The notes: generated by a model from the letters alone, not told the origin. DNA of 64,000 nucleotides from Phaeacidiphilus oryzae TH49 (GCF_000744815.1 NZ_JQMQ01000004.1:496001-560000); one strand, 5' to 3'. Shown: positions 18,013 to 26,501, counted from the stretch's first letter. A program made the numbers and translations.

Positions 18013-18107
18013 TCATCGGCGGCGGGCCGTCTCGTCGGCGGCGGGCCGTCTCATCGGCGTCGGCGCGCCTCATCGGTGGCGGCCCGTCTCACCGGCGCCG
18101 GGCCGCG
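18013..18107. repeat. Five 19-bp tandem direct repeats
   Basis: Units begin at 18013, 18032, 18051, 18070 and 18089, each close to TCATCGGCGGCGGGCCGTC. The last unit forms the 3' end of the convergent LacI gene and supplies its stop codon. This looks like expansion of the regulator's 3' end into the intergenic gap. It may also act as a structured terminator. Confidence 0.75.
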
Positions 18108-19147
18108 CCCTTCGCGGCGGGCCCGGTGGAGGAGCGGACGACCAGTTCGGTGGCCAGCTCCATGCGGGCGGGCCGCCGAACGCCCTCGTCCTCGCCGCGG
18201 GTGAGCTCCCGCAGGAGCTTGACCGCCTCGGCGCCCAACTCGGTGCTCGGCTGCCGGACGGTGGTCAGCCGGGGGCTGACCCAGTCCGCCTCCGGCAGGT
18301 CGTCGAAGCCGATCACGCTGACGTCCTCGGGCACCCGCAGCCCTCGGGCGCGCAGCGTGTCGTAGACGCCCACCGCCATGGAGTCCGCGCAGGCGAAGAC
18401 CGCGGTGATCCCCGGGTCCTTCTCCAGCAGCGTCTGGGTGGCCGCCGCCGCTCGGCCCCGGTTCCAGTCGCCGTAGGCAACGGACACCGTCGCGCCGCCG
18501 GCCGACGCGGTTTCGGCCGCCGCGCGGAACCCGTCGACGCGCGCCCGGCTGTAGAGGTGCCGGGCGTGGCCGGCGACGACCCCCAGGCGCTGGTGGCCGA
18601 GGGACAGCAGATGCTCGGCGGCGATCCGGCCGCCGTTCCAGTTCGCCACGCCGATGCTCGCCGCGCCGGACGGCGGCGTGCTCATGGGGTCGATCAGCAC
18701 CATCGGCACGCCCGCCGCGGAGAGCGCGTTGAACTGCCGCGAGGTGGGATCGACCAGCACCCCGATGGCGCCGAGGGCGCGCCTCCGCAGGAGGCGGGAC
18801 ACCCAGTCGCTGTCCGGATCGGCGAGCGTCAGCACGACGTCCAGCCCCGCTGCCGCCGCCTCGCGGCCGACCCCCGCGATCACCAGATTGGCCCACGAGC
18901 CCTCGAAGTGGGTGACCACCAGGTCGAGGAGGTTGCGCAGCCCGCCTTCGTCCCCCGGCGCCTCGATCTTGGCCCCGCCGCGGCGGGTGTAGCCGACCTC
19001 CCGCACCGCCTCCATGACCTTGGCGCGGGTCTCGGCCGAGACGTCGGTTCCGCCGCGCAGCACCTTGGACACGGTGGGCACGCTGGTACCGGCGGTCTCG
19101 GCGACCAGTGACAGAGTCGGGCGCGATCCGGCGGGTCGGGGAGACAT
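18089..19147 (-). CDS. LacI-family transcriptional regulator of the hemicellulose locus
   Basis: 352 residues. N-terminal helix-turn-helix LVAETAGTSVPTVSKVLRGG and hinge, then a periplasmic-binding-like sugar domain (VVTHFEGSWANLVIAGV, DLPEADWVSPRLTTVRQP, ELVVRSSTGPA). It follows the GH43 gene by 29 bp on the same strand, so they probably share a transcript. A GGTTAACC palindrome (19155-19162) lies just before its start. It is the most likely binder of the TTGCGCAA sites flanking the importer operon. This is an inference from position and operator type. Confidence 0.9.
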   Translation of the reverse strand: MSPRPAGSRPTLSLVAETAGTSVPTVSKVLRGGTDVSAETRAKVMEAVREVGYTRRGGAKIEAPGDEGGLRNLLDLVVTHFEGSWANLVIAGVGREAAAAGLDVVLTLADPDSDWVSRLLRRRALGAIGVLVDPTSRQFNALSAAGVPMVLIDPMSTPPSGAASIGVANWNGGRIAAEHLLSLGHQRLGVVAGHARHLYSRARVDGFRAAAETASAGGATVSVAYGDWNRGRAAAATQTLLEKDPGITAVFACADSMAVGVYDTLRARGLRVPEDVSVIGFDDLPEADWVSPRLTTVRQPSTELGAEAVKLLRELTRGEDEGVRRPARMELATELVVRSSTGPAAKGAARRR

Positions 19148-19176
19148 GGGGAAAGGTTAACCAGCAAGGGGGCTGT

Positions 19177-20712
19177 TCAGGGGGCCGGGGCCGGAGCCGG
19201 CCGGTAATCGAAGCGGTCGAATGCCACCGTGCCCTCGGTGGCGTACATGCCGATGACGCGTCCGGTGAAGCCGCAGGCGACCTCGGTGGAGAGGTACCGG
19301 CCGTCGAGCTCGGCCAGCAGCCGGGCCTCCGGGGCGTCCGGATCGCCCAGCCAGAAGGCGAGGGTGTCCGGTCCTGTGGTCCCGCCGTCGGTCAGTTCGG
19401 GGGAGGCGGGGACGAGGTCGGAGGTCCGGATCGCCACGGTCAGGGTCAGCGGGCCGGACGGGACCGGGAGGGTGGCCACGGTCTGCCGCAGCGGGCCGAT
19501 CCGCGCCACCACGGCGACCGCGCCGTTCCCCGCCTCCAGTGCGTAGTGGTGGGCCTCGTCCAGGCGGACGGCCAGGCCGCCGCGTCCGGTGCCGGGGTCG
19601 ATCAGCACCGCGGCCCGGCAGTCGTGGTGCTGCTGGCGGCGGCCGACGAAGGTGTAACCGGGACGGTCGAGGGTGGGCCCGGTGGCGGTGAGGGTCAACC
19701 AGCCGGGGCGCTCGCCGAGCGACCAGGAGCCGGCGGGCCGGGCGAACGGCGAGATCCAGTGCGGCGCGAGCTCCGGCGCGTCGAAGTCGTCCCGGGGCGC
19801 CGGCTGTTCGACGGGGTGCCAGGCTCCGCCCGGTGCCGGATGGGTCTCGGGCACGGGCGCGACGACGGGCCAGCCGTCCGGGTCCCACTCGACGGGGGTC
19901 AGGAAGGTCTCGCGGCCGAGGACGTGGACGTCCGGGGTGAATCCGCGGGGACGGACGCCGAGCAGCACCATCCACCAGCCGCCGTCCGGCGCCTCCACCA
20001 GGTCGCCGTGGCCGGTGTTCTGGATGGACCGGGCGGTACCGCTGTGCGACAGCAGGGGGTTGGCCGGCGCCCCCTCCCAGGGGCCGCGCGGCGAGCGGCT
20101 GCGGGCGATGGAGACGCTGTGCCCGCGCTCGGTGCCGCCCTCGGCGATCAGCAGGTACCACCAGTCGCCTATCCGGTAGAGGTGCGGGGCCTCGGGGTAC
20201 TTCAGCCCGCTGCCGGACCAGGTGGCGAAGGGTCCCTCCAGCACCTCGCCCTCGACCGGGTCGATCCTGGCCAGGTTGATACCGCCCGCGGGCCCGGAGA
20301 AGGCGCACCAGCAGGTGCCGTCCTCCTCCCAGGCCAGATCCGGGTCGATGCCCTCCAGGTCGATCCAGACCGGGTCGCTCCACGGCCCCTCGGGCCGCTC
20401 GGCCGTGACCACGAAGTTGCCGCCGCCGTCGATGTTGGTGTTGATCACCCAGTAACGGCCGTCGTGGTGGCGGATCGTGGGCGCGTAGAGCCCCCCGGAC
20501 GCCTTGGCGCCGGGGAAGGGCAGCGGCAGCTGCTCCTGCCGGTCGAGCACGTTGCCGATCTGCTCCCAGTGGACGAGGTCCTTGCTGTGGAAGATCGGCA
20601 GACCGGGGAAGTACTCGAAGCTGGAGCACACGAGGTAGTAGTCGTCCCCCACCCGGCACACGCTCGGGTCGGGGTGGAACCCGCCGATCACCGGGTTCTG
20701 GTACCTGTACAC
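19177..20712 (-). CDS. GH43 beta-xylosidase / alpha-L-arabinofuranosidase, cytoplasmic
   Basis: 511-residue GH43 enzyme. The GTG at 20712 is chosen because AGAGGAAG lies about 8 bases upstream and the protein then begins VYRYQNPVIGGFHPDPS, the canonical N-terminus. Five-blade propeller residues: Asp in GFHPDPSV (base), Asp in GIDPDLAW, and Glu in KYPEAPHLYR (acid). The C-terminal half is the beta-sandwich accessory domain of the longer GH43 subfamilies (DDFDAPELAPHW onwards). No signal peptide. Transcribed with the LacI gene; divergent from the snapalysin gene. Confidence 0.93.
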   Translation of the reverse strand: MYRYQNPVIGGFHPDPSVCRVGDDYYLVCSSFEYFPGLPIFHSKDLVHWEQIGNVLDRQEQLPLPFPGAKASGGLYAPTIRHHDGRYWVINTNIDGGGNFVVTAERPEGPWSDPVWIDLEGIDPDLAWEEDGTCWCAFSGPAGGINLARIDPVEGEVLEGPFATWSGSGLKYPEAPHLYRIGDWWYLLIAEGGTERGHSVSIARSRSPRGPWEGAPANPLLSHSGTARSIQNTGHGDLVEAPDGGWWMVLLGVRPRGFTPDVHVLGRETFLTPVEWDPDGWPVVAPVPETHPAPGGAWHPVEQPAPRDDFDAPELAPHWISPFARPAGSWSLGERPGWLTLTATGPTLDRPGYTFVGRRQQHHDCRAAVLIDPGTGRGGLAVRLDEAHHYALEAGNGAVAVVARIGPLRQTVATLPVPSGPLTLTVAIRTSDLVPASPELTDGGTTGPDTLAFWLGDPDAPEARLLAELDGRYLSTEVACGFTGRVIGMYATEGTVAFDRFDYRPAPAPAP

Positions 20713-20902
20713 GGATGCACTTCCTCTGCTGGTCGCGGACGGACGAACGGACGAGGTGACGGGCGGTTCTCCGGAGCCGGACGGCGCCCGGGGACATCGT
20801 TCCAGCCCGCGCGGCGGAGGGGACGCTCTCCTCACAAGTTGTCATGTCCGTGGTAAGAAGGGACGGTTCGAGCGCAGACAACCAAGGAGGCGCATCAGCC
20901 TT

Positions 20903-21622
20903 ATGAGCAATCGCCTAGCCGCCGCCGCGGCACTGGTTCCGGTCGTGCTGGCGGCCACTCTCGGAGTCGCCTCGGCGGACTCCGCGCAGGCCGCCGCGCG
21001 GCCGGGGGCCGCCGTGGTCACCCTGACCTACGACGACAGTCAGGCCGGAGCCACCTGGGAGAGCGCGATCGACCAGGCCGTGGCCAACTGGAACGCCGCG
21101 GTCCACAACGTCCACCTGCAGAAGGCCGCTTCGCCCGGTTCGGCCGACTACACCTATGTGGCCACCGACGGCTGGCCGCAGACCACCCTCGGGCCGATCG
21201 TCCCCGGCGGCGCCAAGGGCGAGGTCGACCTCGGAAGCCAGGCCCTGGACCAGGGCTACGACGCCACCCGCGTCACCGCCCACGAGACCGGGCACATCTT
21301 CGGCCTCCCGGACGACTACAGCGGGCCCTGCTCCGAGCTGATGTCCGGTCACGGTCCGGGCCCCTCCTGTACGAACGCCGTCCCCTCGGCCGCGGAGGCC
21401 GCCCAGGTGGACGAGAACTACGCGGGCGGCGCCGGCGCCCTCCGGGCCGGCCCCACCCCGTCGTCACCGACGTCTGGGCCGCCTCCCCGGCCACTGCCGG
21501 GACCGCTGCCGGGTCCGCTGACCGGGCCGCTGCCGGGTCCGCTGACCGGGCCGCTGCCGGGTCCGCTGCCCGGTAGACCACCCGCGGCGCCGCCTGACGC
21601 GCGGTGGTCGATGTCCCGCTAA
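20903..21622 (+). CDS. Snapalysin-like secreted metalloprotease (M7) with Gly-Pro-Leu repeat tail
   Basis: 239 residues. The ATG at 20903 follows AAGGAGG. Signal peptide ends near residue 33 (DSAQAAA). The zinc-binding motif HETGHIFGLPDD (HExxHxxGxxD) and CSELMSGHGPG are typical of the streptomycete small neutral protease snapalysin. The C-terminus from about residue 185 is a Pro-rich tail with repeated GPLPGPLTGPLPG units encoded by near-perfect DNA repeats (about 21490-21575). Such a tail is not usual for the family. The stop overlaps the stop of the convergent LacI gene. I see no LysR (SnpR-type) activator beside it. Confidence 0.88.
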   Translation: MSNRLAAAAALVPVVLAATLGVASADSAQAAARPGAAVVTLTYDDSQAGATWESAIDQAVANWNAAVHNVHLQKAASPGSADYTYVATDGWPQTTLGPIVPGGAKGEVDLGSQALDQGYDATRVTAHETGHIFGLPDDYSGPCSELMSGHGPGPSCTNAVPSAAEAAQVDENYAGGAGALRAGPTPSSPTSGPPPRPLPGPLPGPLTGPLPGPLTGPLPGPLPGRPPAAPPDARWSMSR

Positions 21623-22677
21623 GCCCCGTCGGCGGGCGCGGGGCCGGTGCTCTCCCGGACGATCAGCCGGGTGGCCAGCTCCATGCTGACCGCCTCGTGG
21701 GCATGGCCGTCGAGTTGGCGCATCAGCATCGTGACGGCGGTCCTGCCCATCTCCAGCAGGGGCTGGCGGACCGTCGTCAGGCGGGGGGAGGCGGCCCGGC
21801 TGACGTCGATGTCGTCGAAGCCGGTCACCGACAGGTCCTCGGGGACCCGCAGCCCGCGCTCCCTGGCCGCCTCCAGCACGCCGACGGCGACCTTGTCGTT
21901 GTAGCAGACCACCGCCGTCGGCCGCGGACCGAGGTCGAGCAGTTCGCCACCCGCCCGCAGCCCGGTCTCCGTCGCGGGCTCGCCATGGCGCAGCAGCCCG
22001 GGATCGCCGAGCAGACCGGCCTCCGAGAGCGCCGCGAGGTGGCCGCCCACCCGGTCGTCCCGGGAGTGCCAGGCGGCCGGCCCGGTGATCAGGCCGATCC
22101 GGCGATGGCCGAGCTCCACCAGGAGGCGGGTGACGGCGCGGGCGCCGGAGAAGTGCGCCGCCGAGACCGACATCGTGCCGCGCGGCACGGTGACCCGCGG
22201 ATCGATCACCACGAACGGGTAGCCGCGCGCGGCCAGCGCCTCCAGATCGGCGCGCGGCTCGGGCGGCAGGATCAGCACCGCGCCGCGGACGTCCCGCCGG
22301 CCGGGCAGCTCGCGGAGCGCCGTCGAGCCGACCACCGCGTCCCCCGCGTCGAGCAGCATGGCCCGGCCGCGCAGGGCCAGCGTCTCGGCGACCGAGGTCA
22401 CGATGTGCCCGAAGTAGTCGGTCAGCAGGTAGGGGCAGCGGACGAAGACCGGCAGCCGCGACTCCGGCCCGCGGGCCCGCGGCCGCGGCTCCGGCGCGCG
22501 CCCGCCGAGCCGGTCCACCACCTGCCGTACCCGCTCGCGGGTGGCGGGCGCGACGCCGTCCGCGCCGTTCAGCACCCGGGAGACGGTCGCGATGGACAGC
22601 CCGGTCTGCGCGGCGATCGCGCGCACCGTGACCCGGCCGCCCGCCTCGTCGCCCTTCGAAACAGAGCTCTGTTTCAT
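21619..22677 (-). CDS. LacI-family regulator of the GH18/beta-helix operon
   Basis: 352 residues from the ATG at 22677, which has GGGGAAG upstream; an alternative ATG at 22698 lacks a ribosome binding site. Helix-turn-helix VRAIAAQTGLSIATVSRVLNG and sugar-binding C-terminal domain (VTGFDDIDVSRAASPRLTTVRQP). Its first codons carry a perfect 18-bp palindrome (22658-22675), suggesting autoregulation. Divergent from the GH18 gene, whose leader holds a related GTTTC/GAAAC inverted repeat, so it probably controls that pair. Confidence 0.9.
   Translation of the reverse strand: MKQSSVSKGDEAGGRVTVRAIAAQTGLSIATVSRVLNGADGVAPATRERVRQVVDRLGGRAPEPRPRARGPESRLPVFVRCPYLLTDYFGHIVTSVAETLALRGRAMLLDAGDAVVGSTALRELPGRRDVRGAVLILPPEPRADLEALAARGYPFVVIDPRVTVPRGTMSVSAAHFSGARAVTRLLVELGHRRIGLITGPAAWHSRDDRVGGHLAALSEAGLLGDPGLLRHGEPATETGLRAGGELLDLGPRPTAVVCYNDKVAVGVLEAARERGLRVPEDLSVTGFDDIDVSRAASPRLTTVRQPLLEMGRTAVTMLMRQLDGHAHEAVSMELATRLIVRESTGPAPADGA
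22658..22675. promoter_or_regulatory. Perfect 18-bp palindrome GAAACAGAGCTCTGTTTC
   Basis: It lies inside the first codons of the LacI gene (AAA CAG AGC TCT GTT). This is either an operator embedded in coding DNA or a sign that translation starts further in. The half site GAAACA/TGTTTC recurs at 22770-22792. Confidence 0.6.
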
Positions 22678-22727
22678 CACTTCCCCGTAACGATGCATTT
22701 TGGTCTGTACCAGTCATCCGCAGCCCG

Positions 22728-22756
22728 TTGACGCCATTCGAGCGCACTGCTGCAAT
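22728..22756 (+). promoter_or_regulatory. Candidate promoter of GH18 gene
   Basis: TTGACG (22728-22733), 17-bp spacer, TGCAAT (22751-22756). The expected start of transcription near 22763 lies just before the inverted repeat, a position suited to repression. Confidence 0.5.
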
Positions 22757-22769
22757 CGCTGGCACCCCT

Positions 22770-22792
22770 GTTTCTGAAGTTGTTTCAGAAAC
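22770..22792. promoter_or_regulatory. Operator-like inverted repeat before GH18 gene
   Basis: Arms GTTTCTGAA (22770-22778) and TTCAGAAAC (22784-22792) pair perfectly over a 5-base spacer. It shares GTTTC/GAAAC half sites with the LacI palindrome at 22658. Confidence 0.55.
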
Positions 22793-22816
22793 GATGCGAC
22801 CGAAGGGATCCCCCAC

Positions 22817-24193
22817 ATGCGTCCCACGAAGTCGGCGCGCCGGGTCCGAGTACCCGGCGCCGCGCTGGCCGCCGTCCTGGCCGGCCTCGGCCTCGGTTTC
22901 ACCGGCTCGACGCCGGCCGCCGCGGCGGGCGGCGCCTTCCCCGCCCACTACGCCGCGCCGTACCTGCAGATCTCCTCCTCCGACGCCGGCGACATGGCCG
23001 CGGACCAGTCCGCGACCGGCTTGAAGGACTACACCCTGGCCTTCCTCATCCCCAAGTCCGGCTGCACGCCGGAGTGGGAGGACGACGGCTCCGGAGTCGG
23101 CGCGTTCTCGTCGCAGATCAGCTCGCTCCAGTCGTCCGGCGGCAACGTCATCGTCTCCTTCGGCGGCGCCTCCGGCGGAGAGCTCGCGCAGACCTGCACC
23201 AGCGTCTCCTCGCTCACCGCCGCGTACAAGAACGTGGTCGACACCTACGGCGTGACGCGGCTCGACTTCGACATCGAGGGCGGCGTCCTCTCCGACACCG
23301 CCGCCACCACCCGGCGCGACCAGGCACTGGCCGCTCTGCAGGCCGAGGACCCGTCCGTACAGGTGGACTTCACCCTGGCAGTGGCCCCGGACGGACTGCC
23401 CACCGGCAGTGGCTCCGAGTACGCGCTGCTGCAGGACGCGCGCTCGCAGGGGGTGAAGGTCACCACCGTCAACCTGATGACCATGGACTTCGGCGACGGC
23501 CAGAACGCCCTCGCGGACGCCGAGTCGGCCGCCCAGGCCTCTGCCTCGCAGCTGGCCGGCCTGTACGGGATCTCGACCTCCGCCGCCTACGGGATGATGG
23601 GCCTGACCCCGATCGCCGGGCAGAACGACGACAACGAGTACTTCTCCACCTCGGACGCCGCCACGCTGGAGAGCTTCGCCGCCGCCAAGGGCGTCGGCGA
23701 GCTGTCCTTCTGGGAGGTGGACGGCTACGACAAGCCGACCGGCTACCAGTACTCGTCCCTCTTCAACGCGATCACCGGCAGCAGCAGCAGCGGCGGTGGC
23801 GGCGGCACCGGGACGGGCACCGGGCAGATCACCGGCTACCAGGGCCTGTGCCTGGACGACCAGTCGGCGAGCACCGCCGACTACAACCCGATCCAGGTCT
23901 ACACCTGCAACGGGACCGGCGCCCAGCAGTGGACCGCCGGCTCGGACGGCACGCTGAGGGTCCTCGGCAAGTGCCTGGACGTGGACGCGGCGGGCACCGC
24001 GAACGGCACCAAGGTCGACCTGTACGGCTGCAACGGCACCGCCGCCCAGGTCTGGCAGCACCAGTCCAACGGCGAGCTGGTCAACCCCAACTCCGGCAAG
24101 TGCCTGGACGACACCGGGTACGGCGGCTCCGGGACCCAGGTGCAGATCTGGAGCTGCGCCGACACCGCCAACCAGATCTGGACCCTGCCGTGA
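22817..24193 (+). CDS. Secreted GH18 chitinase-like enzyme with C-terminal CBM13
   Basis: 458 residues. The ATG at 22817 follows AAGGGAT. Signal peptide to about residue 38 (STPAAAA). The GH18 barrel has SFGGASGG, LDFDIEGG (DxxDxDxE-type, acid Glu), MTMDFGDG and ELSFWEVDGYD. A Ser/Gly linker leads to a CBM13 trefoil of 121 residues. GH18 includes chitinases and endo-N-acetylglucosaminidases; the missing CBM5/12 and the presence of a CBM13 leave the substrate open. The stop overlaps the GTG of the next gene (GTGA), so the two proteins are translationally coupled. Confidence 0.9.
   Translation: MRPTKSARRVRVPGAALAAVLAGLGLGFTGSTPAAAAGGAFPAHYAAPYLQISSSDAGDMAADQSATGLKDYTLAFLIPKSGCTPEWEDDGSGVGAFSSQISSLQSSGGNVIVSFGGASGGELAQTCTSVSSLTAAYKNVVDTYGVTRLDFDIEGGVLSDTAATTRRDQALAALQAEDPSVQVDFTLAVAPDGLPTGSGSEYALLQDARSQGVKVTTVNLMTMDFGDGQNALADAESAAQASASQLAGLYGISTSAAYGMMGLTPIAGQNDDNEYFSTSDAATLESFAAAKGVGELSFWEVDGYDKPTGYQYSSLFNAITGSSSSGGGGGTGTGTGQITGYQGLCLDDQSASTADYNPIQVYTCNGTGAQQWTAGSDGTLRVLGKCLDVDAAGTANGTKVDLYGCNGTAAQVWQHQSNGELVNPNSGKCLDDTGYGGSGTQVQIWSCADTANQIWTLP
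23828..24190 (+). repeat. Direct repeat of CBM13 module, copy 1
   Basis: 363 bp encoding a 121-residue CBM13 at the end of the GH18 protein. It is highly similar to 24424-24786, the module at the start of the next protein, and exactly the same length. This indicates a local duplication. Confidence 0.85.
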
Positions 24194-26472
24194 GCGGCCG
24201 TATCGGCGCGCGCGGCGGCGTGCGTATCGGCGCGCGCGCCGGCGCCCGCGCCGGCAGCCGGGCGGGAGCGCGGGCGCGCCTGGCTGCCGTCCTCGCCGTG
24301 GCGGCCCTGCTCCTCGCCGCGTTCAACGCCCTGACCCCGCAGCACGCGCAGGCCGCCGCCAGACCCGCCGCAACGCCCAACGCCAAGCCCGGCACCACGC
24401 CCAACGCCACTCCCGCCGGCGCGATCGTCGGCTACCAGGGCCTGTGCCTGGACGACCGCTCCGCCTCCACGGCCGACGGCAACCCTGTGCAGGTCTACAC
24501 CTGCAACGGGACCGCGGCGCAGCAGTGGACCGTGGCCTCGGACGGCACCCTCCGCACCCTCGGCAAGTGCCTGGACGTCGCCGGGGCCGGCACCGCCGAC
24601 GGCACCGCGGTGGACCTCTACACCTGCAACGGGACGGTCGCCCAGGTCTGGCAGCCGCGGTCGGACGGCGAGCTGGTCAACCCCGACTCCGGTAAGTGCC
24701 TGGACGACACCGGGTACGGCGGCTCCGGCACCCAGGCGCAGATCTGGAGCTGCGCCGGCACCGCCAACCAGACCTGGACCCTGCCCACCGCCACCGCGCC
24801 CGGCAACACCCCGGCCCTCGGCCCGAACGTCTACGTCTTCGACACCTCCATGTCGACCACCACGATCCAGAACGACATCGACGCCGTCTACGCGACCCAG
24901 GAGTCGAACCAGTTCGGTAACCAGCGCTACGAGTTGATGTTCGAGCCGGGGACGTACGACGTGTCGGTCCCGGTCGGCTTCTACACCGAGGTGGTGGGCC
25001 TCGGCCAGAACCCCTCGCAGACCGTGATCACCGGGGGCGGCATCCACGCCGACGCGGCCTGGAGCAACGGCAACGCCACCCAGAACTTCTGGCGCGGGGT
25101 GGAGAACATCACCATCGACCCGTCCTCCGGTTCCACCGAGTGGGCGGTCTCCCAGGCCTCGCCGATGCGCCGGGTGAACATCGACGGCAACCTGGTGCTG
25201 GACGACGACACCTCGGGGAACACCACCAGCAACTGGTCCTCCGGCGGCTTCCTCGGCGACTCGGTGGTCACCGGGCAGGTCGACTCCGGCACCCAGCAGC
25301 AGTTCCTCTACCGCAACGACCGGTTCGGCGGCTACACCGGATCCAACTGGAACATGGTCTTCGTCGGCACCGGCGGCGCGCCCGCGCAGAGCTTCCCCAG
25401 CCCGCCCGACACCACGGTCGGCCAGACCCCGACCGTGGACGAGAAGCCCTACCCCTACGTCGACGGCTCAGGGAACTGGAACGTCTTCGTCCCCGGTACC
25501 CGGACCGGCTCGCAGGGGGTGTCCTGGGCGAACGGCGACACCCCAGGCACCTCGCTGCCGATCGGCGACTTCTACATCGCCACCCCCGGCGACACGGCCG
25601 ACCAGCTCAACTCGGCGCTCGCCGCGGGCAAGGACCTGCTGTTCACCCCGGGCGTCTACCAGATCGACGGCACCCTCGACGCCACCGACCCGGACACCGT
25701 CGTCCTCGGCCTGGGCCTGGCCACGCTGGTCTCCGACAACGGCGACACCGTCCTGAAGACGGCGGACGTGAACGGCGTCCGCATCGGCGGCCTGCTCTTC
25801 GACGCGGGCACCACCAACTCCCCGGTGCTGGTGGAGATCGGCCCGAACGGCTCCAGCGCCTCGCACGCCGGCGACCCGACCGTGCTCTCCGACGTCTTCG
25901 CCCGGATCGGGGGAGCGACGGTCGGCAGGGCCACCGAGACCCTGGAGGTGAACAGCTCCGACGTGATCGGCGACGACCTGTGGCTGTGGCGCGCCGACCA
26001 CGGCAACAGCGGCACGGTCGGCTGGAACACCAACACCGCCGCCAACGGACTGGTGGTCAACGGCGCCCGCGTGACCATGTACGGCCTTGCCGTCGAGCAC
26101 TACCAGGCCGTCCAGACCCAGTGGAACGGCGACGGCGGAGCCGACTACTTCTACCAGAGCGAGATGCCCTACGACCCGCCGGACCAGGCCAGCTGGATGG
26201 ACGGCTCGTCCGACGGCTACCCCTCGATCGCCCTCGCCGGCTCGGTGACCGGCTTCCAGGGCTACGGGCTCGGCGTCTACTGCTACTTCAGCGCGAACTC
26301 CGGCGTGGCCGCAGCCAACGCGTTCACCTCGCCCACCGTTTCCGGGGTGCAGTGGCACGACATGGTCACCGTCTCCCTGGGCGGCGTCGGCACCATCGAC
26401 CACGTCATCGACGGCACCGGCCCCACGGTCCGCTCAGGCAGCACCGTCGGCTATCTGACCAGCTACAACTGA
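24190..26472 (+). CDS. Secreted CBM13 plus right-handed beta-helix protein of unknown activity
   Basis: 760 residues starting at a GTG that overlaps the GH18 stop. An unusual Arg/Ala/Gly-rich n-region of about 30 residues precedes the hydrophobic signal core and an AQA cleavage site. Then comes CBM13 (about 79-199) and a long beta-solenoid domain with repeated short strands (FEPGTYDVSVPVGFYTEVVGLG, NFWRGVENITIDP, GVRIGGLLFDAGT, EVNSSDVIGDDLWLWRADHG). Relatives in actinomycetes are often labelled adenylyl cyclase or coagulation factor 5/8-type protein, names I consider uninformative. The fold suggests polysaccharide cleavage; no activity can be assigned from the sequence. It probably acts on the same material as the GH18 enzyme. 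Confidence 0.85.
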   Translation: MSGRIGARGGVRIGARAGARAGSRAGARARLAAVLAVAALLLAAFNALTPQHAQAAARPAATPNAKPGTTPNATPAGAIVGYQGLCLDDRSASTADGNPVQVYTCNGTAAQQWTVASDGTLRTLGKCLDVAGAGTADGTAVDLYTCNGTVAQVWQPRSDGELVNPDSGKCLDDTGYGGSGTQAQIWSCAGTANQTWTLPTATAPGNTPALGPNVYVFDTSMSTTTIQNDIDAVYATQESNQFGNQRYELMFEPGTYDVSVPVGFYTEVVGLGQNPSQTVITGGGIHADAAWSNGNATQNFWRGVENITIDPSSGSTEWAVSQASPMRRVNIDGNLVLDDDTSGNTTSNWSSGGFLGDSVVTGQVDSGTQQQFLYRNDRFGGYTGSNWNMVFVGTGGAPAQSFPSPPDTTVGQTPTVDEKPYPYVDGSGNWNVFVPGTRTGSQGVSWANGDTPGTSLPIGDFYIATPGDTADQLNSALAAGKDLLFTPGVYQIDGTLDATDPDTVVLGLGLATLVSDNGDTVLKTADVNGVRIGGLLFDAGTTNSPVLVEIGPNGSSASHAGDPTVLSDVFARIGGATVGRATETLEVNSSDVIGDDLWLWRADHGNSGTVGWNTNTAANGLVVNGARVTMYGLAVEHYQAVQTQWNGDGGADYFYQSEMPYDPPDQASWMDGSSDGYPSIALAGSVTGFQGYGLGVYCYFSANSGVAAANAFTSPTVSGVQWHDMVTVSLGGVGTIDHVIDGTGPTVRSGSTVGYLTSYN
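24424..24786 (+). repeat. Direct repeat of CBM13 module, copy 2
   Basis: Second 363-bp module, at the N-terminus of the beta-helix protein. It starts 596 bp after copy 1. Confidence 0.85.
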
Positions 26473-26501
26473 CCGGCGGAGCGCGGAGCGCGGGACACGG
26501 C

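Noticed and set aside
15494-18073. 859-codon open frame on the minus strand
   Set aside because: Antisense to the clearly real permease and GH51 genes. Very high GC keeps stop codons rare in the opposite frame, and the translation is low-complexity Arg/Gly/Asp with no domain.
22696-22698. Upstream ATG as start of the second LacI gene
   Set aside because: No ribosome binding site, whereas the ATG at 22677 has GGGGAAG. Both precede the HTH, so the difference is only a short N-terminal extension.
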